Shown: positions 59,346 to 64,000 of the stretch, in pieces
Position numbering within the stretch: position 1 is the first letter of the stretch
Layout: each line of letters begins with the position of its first letter
From: Nitratireductor basaltis
GTDB lineage: Bacteria; Pseudomonadota; Alphaproteobacteria; Rhizobiales; Rhizobiaceae
Length of the DNA stretch: 64,000 nt
NCBI RefSeq assembly: GCF_000733725.1
Contig: NZ_JMQM01000002.1
Coordinates: 124,001 to 188,000 of the forward strand
Reading direction: 5' to 3'
Program-made: the position numbers and the translations under genes
The notes under the pieces: generated by a model
Database searches by the model: none
What the model was told of the DNA's origin: nothing
What the model saw: only the letters and a program-made list of their open reading frames with translations

Positions 59346-59881
59346 TCGGAAGTTGCCTTATCTTCGGTTTCTTCGTTGCTGCCCAAAGCACCAGACCAGA
59401 GGTAACCCTTTTCGCCGGTACCATCGCCTACCCATTCTCGATTGAGGTCGTCAGCTTCAACGATGAACTCGATCCCGGTGTTATCTTTTCCCATAAGGCC
59501 CCGATCGACCACTTCATACCCCACTATCTTTCCTTGCCTGTAGGACGGCAGGCTGCGGGATTCGTGAAGCGCAATGTAAGCACCGTTGCGCAAGCTGTTC
59601 GCAACGTTCTCTTCGGCAACCACCCACGACCTAGAGCGAAATCTGCCGTCCGATTCAAAGGTCACTCCGTGGTCTTTAGCGCATACGAAGTGATAGCCCG
59701 CCACGTAGCCTTTATTAACCCCAACAACACGCTTAGCCTTAGCTGGTGCTCGCTTTTGGAGCTCCTCCTGGCACATTGCTACTACGTCATCGGCCCCCAG
59801 ACGCCGAGCATTGTTCTGCAGCGTTCTAATGTCTTCTGTTGACATGGCAGTTATACGTTCAGGCGTGTAACCGTGCCGCAT
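59342..59881 (-). CDS. Uncharacterised protein encoded between pheS and pheT
   Basis: A 179-residue soluble protein. The first 35 residues ([29 protein letters not shown]) match a short helical module I associate with various rhizobial hypothetical and nuclease-like proteins. The rest ([23 protein letters not shown] ... [34 protein letters not shown]) is an unassigned alpha/beta region. Its stop overlaps the pheT start (ATGA) and it begins 11 bases after pheS. Base composition looks lower in GC than its neighbours. An insertion into an essential operon that kept translational coupling is the simplest reading; function is unknown. A second in-frame ATG (MSTEDI) lies 12 codons in. Confidence 0.7.
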   Translation of the reverse strand: MRHGYTPERITAMSTEDIRTLQNNARRLGADDVVAMCQEELQKRAPAKAKRVVGVNKGYVAGYHFVCAKDHGVTFESDGRFRSRSWVVAEENVANSLRNGAYIALHESRSLPSYRQGKIVGYEVVDRGLMGKDNTGIEFIVEADDLNREWVGDGTGEKGYLWSGALGSNEETEDKATSE

Positions 59882-59892
59882 ACCACTCCTCC

Positions 59893-60978
59893 TCAGCTGC
59901 TCAGTCCACCAAACAAAGTCGGCATGTCGAGCGGGCGGAAGCCGTAGTGTTCTATCCAGCGCAGATCGGCATCGAAGAAGGCGCGGAGATCCGGCATTCC
60001 GTATTTCAACATGGCGATGCGGTCGATGCCCATGCCCCAGGCGAAGCCCTGATAGACGTCGGGATCAAGCCCCGCATGGCGCAGCACATTGGGGTGGACC
60101 ATGCCGCAGCCCAGAATTTCCAGCCAGTCCGAGCCTTCGCCGATGCGTACCTCTCCGGGCGTGGAGCGGTCGCACTGGATATCGAGTTCGAAGCTCGGCT
60201 CGGTGAAGGGAAAGAAGGACGGGCGGAAGCGCATATTGATCGAAGGCACTTCGAAGAACGCCTTGCAGAACTCCTCCAGCACCCATTTCAGATGGCCGAC
60301 AGTCGAGGTCTTGTCGACGACAAGCCCTTCGAGCTGATGGAACATCGGCGTGTGGGTGGCATCGGAATCCTGGCGATAGGTCTTGCCCGGGATCACGATC
60401 CGGATCGGCGGCTCCTGCGCTTCCATCGTGTGGATCTGCACCGGCGAGGTGTGCGTGCGCAAAAGCTTGCGCTCGCCTTTTTCATCCGGGGGGAAGAAGA
60501 AGGTGTCGTGCATCTCGCGGGCGGGGTGGCCTTCGGGGAAATTGAGCGCGGTAAAATTATAGTAGTCGGTCTCGATGTCCGGGCCTTCGGCAATGGAGAA
60601 GCCGAGGTCGCCGAATATTGCGGCAATCTCGTCGATGACCTGACTGATCGGATGGATACGTCCGCGCTCGGCCGGGGCCTGCGGCACTGGCAGGGTGACA
60701 TCCACGCGCTCGCGCTCCAGACGTTCGGCAATGGCGGCCTCACGCAGGACCGTGCGGCGGGCGGTGATTTCCTCCATCACGCGGTTTTTCAGACCGTTGA
60801 TCGCCGGGCCCATTTCCTTGCGCTCTTCGGGCGTCATGGAACCAAGCGTCTTCAGCTTTTCGGAGACGGAGCCCTTCTTGCCGACAGCCGCGACACGTAC
60901 GGCTTCCAGGGCCTGCTCATCCGCGGCATTCGCAATCTCGTCGAGGATCGATTTTTCCAGTTGCTCGAGATCAGTCAT
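59893..60978 (-). CDS. pheS: Phenylalanyl-tRNA synthetase alpha subunit
   Basis: A 361-residue class II synthetase alpha chain. It has an N-terminal coiled coil (about 1-90), motif 2 region [44 protein letters not shown] and motif 3 [22 protein letters not shown]. The GxA residue at the amino-acid pocket is in QGFAWGMG. It charges tRNA-Phe as an alpha2-beta2 enzyme with PheT. Confidence 0.97.
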   Translation of the reverse strand: MTDLEQLEKSILDEIANAADEQALEAVRVAAVGKKGSVSEKLKTLGSMTPEERKEMGPAINGLKNRVMEEITARRTVLREAAIAERLERERVDVTLPVPQAPAERGRIHPISQVIDEIAAIFGDLGFSIAEGPDIETDYYNFTALNFPEGHPAREMHDTFFFPPDEKGERKLLRTHTSPVQIHTMEAQEPPIRIVIPGKTYRQDSDATHTPMFHQLEGLVVDKTSTVGHLKWVLEEFCKAFFEVPSINMRFRPSFFPFTEPSFELDIQCDRSTPGEVRIGEGSDWLEILGCGMVHPNVLRHAGLDPDVYQGFAWGMGIDRIAMLKYGMPDLRAFFDADLRWIEHYGFRPLDMPTLFGGLSS

Positions 60979-61132
60979 CGTCTTTCCTTGAACCGCCCGT
61001 CTTCGGCGCTTCGGCGCGCCGGTGAATTGTCTGCCACTGACTGCCCCGCAGCGGCCTGTATTTCAACCCCGCGCGATCTCAAGGCAAGTCCTCGAGAGAC
61101 GCGCGGCGTACGCAATTTCGCACCGGTCAAAG

Positions 61133-61165
61133 AAAAACCCGCGCCGGCAGAACCAGCGCGGGTTT
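61133..61165 (-). terminator. Terminator downstream of rplT
   Basis: AACCCGCGC (61136-61144) and GCGCGGGTT (61156-61164) form a 9-bp stem with an 11-base loop. On the minus strand the stem is followed by TTTTTC. It lies about 34 bases past the rplT stop, so pheS probably has its own promoter in the 219-base interval. Confidence 0.88.
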
Positions 61166-61197
61166 CCCTTAAATCATCAGCTTCGGGAAGCGCTGGC

Positions 61198-61599
61198 TTA
61201 AGCTACAGCGCCTTCAAACTGGTTCGGCGTCGTGTCCTTGAGGTATTCGAGCGCCGTCTTGGCCTGCTTCACCAGCGCGCCGAATGCCTGCGGCTCGTGG
61301 ATGGCCATGTCGGACAGGACCTTGCGGTCGATCTCGATACCAGCCTTGTTCAGGCCGTCGATGAGGCGGCCATAGGTCAGGCCATGCTCGCGTGCAGCAG
61401 CGTTGATACGCTGGATCCACAGAGCGCGGAAATTACGCTTGCGCGCCTTGCGGTCGCGGTAAGCGTACTGCATCGACTTTTCGACCGCCTGCTTGGCGAC
61501 ACGAATGGTATTCTTGCGACGGCCGTAAAAGCCCTTGGCGGACTTCAGAACCTTCTTGTGCTTGGCGTGGGCGGTAACGCCCCTCTTTACGCGTGCCAT
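61198..61599 (-). CDS. rplT: 50S ribosomal protein L20
   Basis: A 133-residue ribosomal protein: [36 protein letters not shown], then [31 protein letters not shown], the conserved L20 body. It binds 23S rRNA early in 50S assembly and in many bacteria represses its own operon. It lies 32 bases after rpmI. Confidence 0.98.
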   Translation of the reverse strand: MARVKRGVTAHAKHKKVLKSAKGFYGRRKNTIRVAKQAVEKSMQYAYRDRKARKRNFRALWIQRINAAAREHGLTYGRLIDGLNKAGIEIDRKVLSDMAIHEPQAFGALVKQAKTALEYLKDTTPNQFEGAVA

Positions 61600-61631
61600 T
61601 GCATGATCTCCTTATATCTCGTCCGCACTAA

Positions 61632-61832
61632 TCAGAAGCTGTAGGGCATGTATTTCTTGATGATCTTGGTGTCCGGTTCGGACAGGACCATCGTGCCCCG
61701 CGCATCGCGGATGAACTTTTTGGAACGCTTGATCATGCCGTGGCGCTTGCCAGCAGCACCGACCTTGACCTTGCCGGTGGCGGTAACCTTGAACCGCTTC
61801 TTGACCGAAGACTTCGTCTTCATCTTGGGCAT
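61632..61832 (-). CDS. rpmI: 50S ribosomal protein L35
   Basis: A 66-residue protein starting [20 protein letters not shown] and ending [11 protein letters not shown](F), the exact L35 pattern and length. The start at 61832 is favoured; an upstream in-frame extension is not ribosomal. Confidence 0.98.
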   Translation of the reverse strand: MPKMKTKSSVKKRFKVTATGKVKVGAAGKRHGMIKRSKKFIRDARGTMVLSEPDTKIIKKYMPYSF

Positions 61833-62020
61833 TTTGCTTCTCCGTTTTATGCGCTCGAGCCCATTGTCATTCGGCCACCGCAAGCGGGGCAACAGAACTG
61901 GAGTTCAAGCTTTTTCAGCATTTGGAACCGACACGGCATGCCCTGCCGGCCGGTTCGGGACGCGGCGTTATAGCGATAGGGAAGCCGGCACGCAACCGGA
62001 TTCCGCAACACTCAATTCAA

Positions 62021-62056
62021 GAAAGAGCGGACTGCCGGAAAGGGCAATCCGCTCCT
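62021..62056 (-). terminator. Hairpin after infC
   Basis: GAGCGGACTGCC (62025-62036) and GGCAATCCGCTC (62043-62054) form a stem with a two-base mismatch, followed on the minus strand by CTTTCTTG. It could end or attenuate the infC transcript before rpmI-rplT. Confidence 0.6.
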
Positions 62057-62084
62057 TCATGTTCTTGAAGATCGGGTGGCGCGA

Positions 62085-62621
62085 TTAGCGCGGCGCCAGG
62101 ACCATCATCATCTGACGGCCTTCGAGCTTTGGCTCGGCCTCGACCTTGGCAATCTCTTCCACCTCTTCGCGTACGCGATTGAGCAGCTTCATGCCCAGTT
62201 CCATATGGGCCATCTCGCGGCCACGGAAGCGCAGGGTCACCTTGACCTTGTCGCCAGCCTCGAAGAAACGCCGCGCTGCCTTCAGCTTCACCTCATAGTC
62301 ATGGGTGTCGATGTTCGGACGCATCTTGATCTCCTTGATCTCGACGGTCTTCTGCTTCTTGCGCGCTTCGGCTGCCTTTTTCTGGCTCTGGTATTTCAGC
62401 TTGCCCAGATCGGTGATCTTGCACACCGGCGGTTCGGCATTCGGCGATACCTCCACGAGGTCGAGCCCGGCATCCTGTGCAATACGCAGGGCTTCGTCGG
62501 TTGAGACGACGCCGCGATTGTTGCCTTCGTCGTCGATCAGCTGGACGCGCGGAACGCGGATATCGCGGTTGGCGCGCGGCCCTTCCTTGACCGTGGGAGG
62601 CGCTTTGAATGGTCTGCGAAT
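62085..62621 (-). CDS. infC: Translation initiation factor IF-3 (ATT start)
   Basis: 178 residues when read from the ATT at 62621: [61 protein letters not shown]. The C-terminal domain ([39 protein letters not shown]) is typical IF-3. No ATG, GTG or TTG gives a full-length N-domain, whereas ATT follows GAGGAG at a normal distance. A rare AUU start is the known basis of infC autoregulation: IF-3 discriminates against it. The gene heads infC-rpmI-rplT. Confidence 0.95.
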   Translation of the reverse strand: MRRPFKAPPTVKEGPRANRDIRVPRVQLIDDEGNNRGVVSTDEALRIAQDAGLDLVEVSPNAEPPVCKITDLGKLKYQSQKKAAEARKKQKTVEIKEIKMRPNIDTHDYEVKLKAARRFFEAGDKVKVTLRFRGREMAHMELGMKLLNRVREEVEEIAKVEAEPKLEGRQMMMVLAPR

Positions 62622-62798
62622 GGTCGTTGTCTCCTCAAATCATTGACGGATCATGTCTACCCGGCGCAGCAGGTTGTCGCCTATGTGCGTTTTGCGGGAT
62701 GGGTGTCAATAGCATAAGCATAGGCAAGAATCACGCTGCAAGCGCTATGTAGTGCCTGATTTTGCGCGCAAAAGGGTTCAAATTTCGATTCAACAGTC

Positions 62799-63596
62799 AT
62801 GGAGAGTGCCGTGTCGGGAAGCGAGTTGCGACAGATCGAGGTGGATGGAACGCGCATCGCGGTGCGCCATCGCACCGGCGGCAGCCCCGGTCTTGTCTGG
62901 CTTGGCGGCTATCGATCAGACATGTGTGGCACGAAGGCCTTGGCGCTTGATGAATGGGCGGCATCGAAGCAACTCGCAATGACGCGCCACGACTATTCCG
63001 GCCATGGAGAATCCGGCGGTGCTTTCGAGGACGGCACGATCTCACGCTGGCTGGACGAGAGCCTTGTGGTCTTCCGTGAATTCACTTCCGGCCCCCAGAT
63101 CCTTGTGGGGTCGAGCATGGGCGCGTGGGTGGCGCTGCGCATGATCCAGGAGTTGCACAAGGCCGGAGAGGGTGACCGCGTGGGCGCGCTTCTGCTTCTT
63201 GCACCCGCTCCCGATTTCACCTTTGAACTGATGGAGCCCCAGCTGAGTGACGCCCAGCGCGAGATGCTGCAGGAGGAAGGCGTTCTGCGCGAGCCGTCCG
63301 AATATTCCGACGAGCCCAATATCTATACGCGCGCGCTTTTCGAGGATGGCGCGAAGAACCGTGTTCTCGACGGTATCATCGACACGCACTGCCCCGTGCA
63401 TATTCTCCAGGGCATGCAGGACCCGGATGTGCCCTATGCGCATGCGATGAAGCTGGTCGAGCATCTGCCGGCAGATGATGTCACGCTGTCGCTCATTCGC
63501 GACGGCGACCACAGACTTTCCCGCCCTCAGGATATCGAGATGATCCTGCGGGTGACGGAAGGACTGATCGAGCAGGTTCAGAAGCGGGTTGCGTAA
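62799..63596 (+). CDS. Alpha/beta hydrolase
   Basis: A 265-residue hydrolase: GLVWLGGYRSDM (oxyanion region), RHDYSGHGESGG, nucleophile Ser in LVGSSMGAWVAL, Asp in ILQGMQDPDVPYAHA and His in IRDGDHRLSRPQD. It is divergent from infC across 177 bases. Family relatives include carboxylesterases and peptidases of mixed function. A GTG at 62811 has a closer GGAGAG ribosome site and could be the true start, which would shorten it by four residues. Confidence 0.9.
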   Translation: MESAVSGSELRQIEVDGTRIAVRHRTGGSPGLVWLGGYRSDMCGTKALALDEWAASKQLAMTRHDYSGHGESGGAFEDGTISRWLDESLVVFREFTSGPQILVGSSMGAWVALRMIQELHKAGEGDRVGALLLLAPAPDFTFELMEPQLSDAQREMLQEEGVLREPSEYSDEPNIYTRALFEDGAKNRVLDGIIDTHCPVHILQGMQDPDVPYAHAMKLVEHLPADDVTLSLIRDGDHRLSRPQDIEMILRVTEGLIEQVQKRVA

Positions 63597-63701
63597 TCAG
63601 CGGCAGGCGATATGCGCCTGTTTATCTTGAAATCGCGCATTTCGCCCCCCATCTCATTCATGCGGCCGCGCCCGACTGAACGTGATTTGAGGAACCGTGA
63701 C

Positions 63702-64000
63702 ATGACCAATTCTGCACTTCTCCGTCCGGCGTGGACGCCGGCGACGATTGCCCTGATGGTGATCGGCTTCATGCTGTTCTGGCCGCTTGGCCTTGCGATG
63801 CTCGCCTATATTCTGTGGGGCGACCGCCTGAACGCATTCAAGAGCGATGTAAACCGCGCTACCGACGGCCTGTTCTCTAACTTCAAGGGCGCATCCCAGA
63901 CCTATGCGTCGACCGGCAATGTCGCGTTCGACGACTGGCGTTCAGCCGAGCTGGAGCGCCTTGAGGAAGAACGCCGCAAGCTGGATGCGATGCGCGACGA
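63702..64000 (+). CDS. DUF2852 family protein (partial)
   Basis: The first 99 or so residues of a gene that runs off the right edge. It starts MTNSALLRPAWTPATIALMV after GAGGA. One membrane helix (IALMVIGFMLFWPLGLAMLAYILW) is followed by a charged helical region (AELERLEEERRKLDAMRDE). This matches the DUF2852 family of Hyphomicrobiales, whose function is unknown. Confidence 0.85.
   Translation, partial: MTNSALLRPAWTPATIALMVIGFMLFWPLGLAMLAYILWGDRLNAFKSDVNRATDGLFSNFKGASQTYASTGNVAFDDWRSAELERLEEERRKLDAMRD

Noticed and set aside
59839..61644. Plus-strand open frame of 601 codons opposite pheS and rplT
   Set aside because: It runs antisense across two essential genes and the terminator between them.

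Overview
The window reads as chromosomal DNA of an alphaproteobacterium of the order Hyphomicrobiales (Rhizobiales), most like the Phyllobacteriaceae group (Mesorhizobium, Nitratireductor, Chelativorans and relatives). The evidence is the moderately high GC content, a rhizobial-type PmtA phospholipid methyltransferase, an Omp25/31-type outer-membrane protein, a DUF1488 protein, a BTLCP cysteine peptidase, a gshB-yifB neighbourhood and the infC-rpmI-rplT / pheS-pheT order. This is inferred from protein character; no 16S gene is present.

Layout. 1-2.4 kb: the 5' part of a BMP-type ABC substrate-binding protein gene, msrA, a small membrane protein and tRNA-Ser(GGA). 2.7-8.9 kb: an accessory block with a DUF3883 protein, a TRAP transporter (dctM-dctQ-dctP), an FAD-linked D-2-hydroxyacid dehydrogenase and a divergent GntR/FadR regulator, apparently a substrate-induced uptake and oxidation unit. 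9.1-25.8 kb: the most striking region. A LuxR-type response regulator is divergent from a 2,861-residue secreted protein with two animal-type haem peroxidase domains, three RTX blocks and a long acidic tract. It is followed by a type I secretion ABC exporter, a second RTX protein with a membrane segment and 32 uninterrupted RTX nonapeptides, an HlyD-type adaptor and, convergently, a NarX-type histidine kinase. The protein type resembles the MopA manganese-oxidising peroxidases and large Pseudomonas RTX peroxidases.

26-31.8 kb: small orphan proteins, DUF1488, a fumarylacetoacetate hydrolase-family enzyme, a PACE efflux protein, a SleB hydrolase, an ion-channel-like protein and an Omp25-like porin. 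32-42.4 kb: a signalling region with a membrane hybrid histidine kinase, two stand-alone receivers, an alpha-oxoamine-synthase-family PLP enzyme, two GGDEF-EAL proteins, an RlpA-like protein and an SMP-30/SDR sugar-catabolic pair. 42.5-52.9 kb: gshB, a YifB/ComM ATPase, an 880-base stretch without a convincing gene, a BTLCP peptidase, PHA depolymerase, DUF1330, pyrF, an FMN reductase, pmtA, dnaJ and an acyltransferase. 53-64 kb: dnaK with a likely heat-shock promoter, another SleB hydrolase, a Gfo/Idh/MocA oxidoreductase, pheT, an uncharacterised gene wedged between pheT and pheS, pheS, rplT, rpmI, infC (ATT start), an alpha/beta hydrolase and the start of a DUF2852 gene.

How they may work together. 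The 9-26 kb cluster looks self-contained: a sensor and regulator at its two ends, one very large secreted peroxidase, its exporter, and a probably membrane-held RTX partner. A set of repeated GACCwTGGT boxes lies in the divergent promoter region. The 32-42 kb region combines phosphorelay parts, cyclic-di-GMP enzymes and a possible alpha-hydroxyketone synthase, which could be a signalling module; that link is inference.
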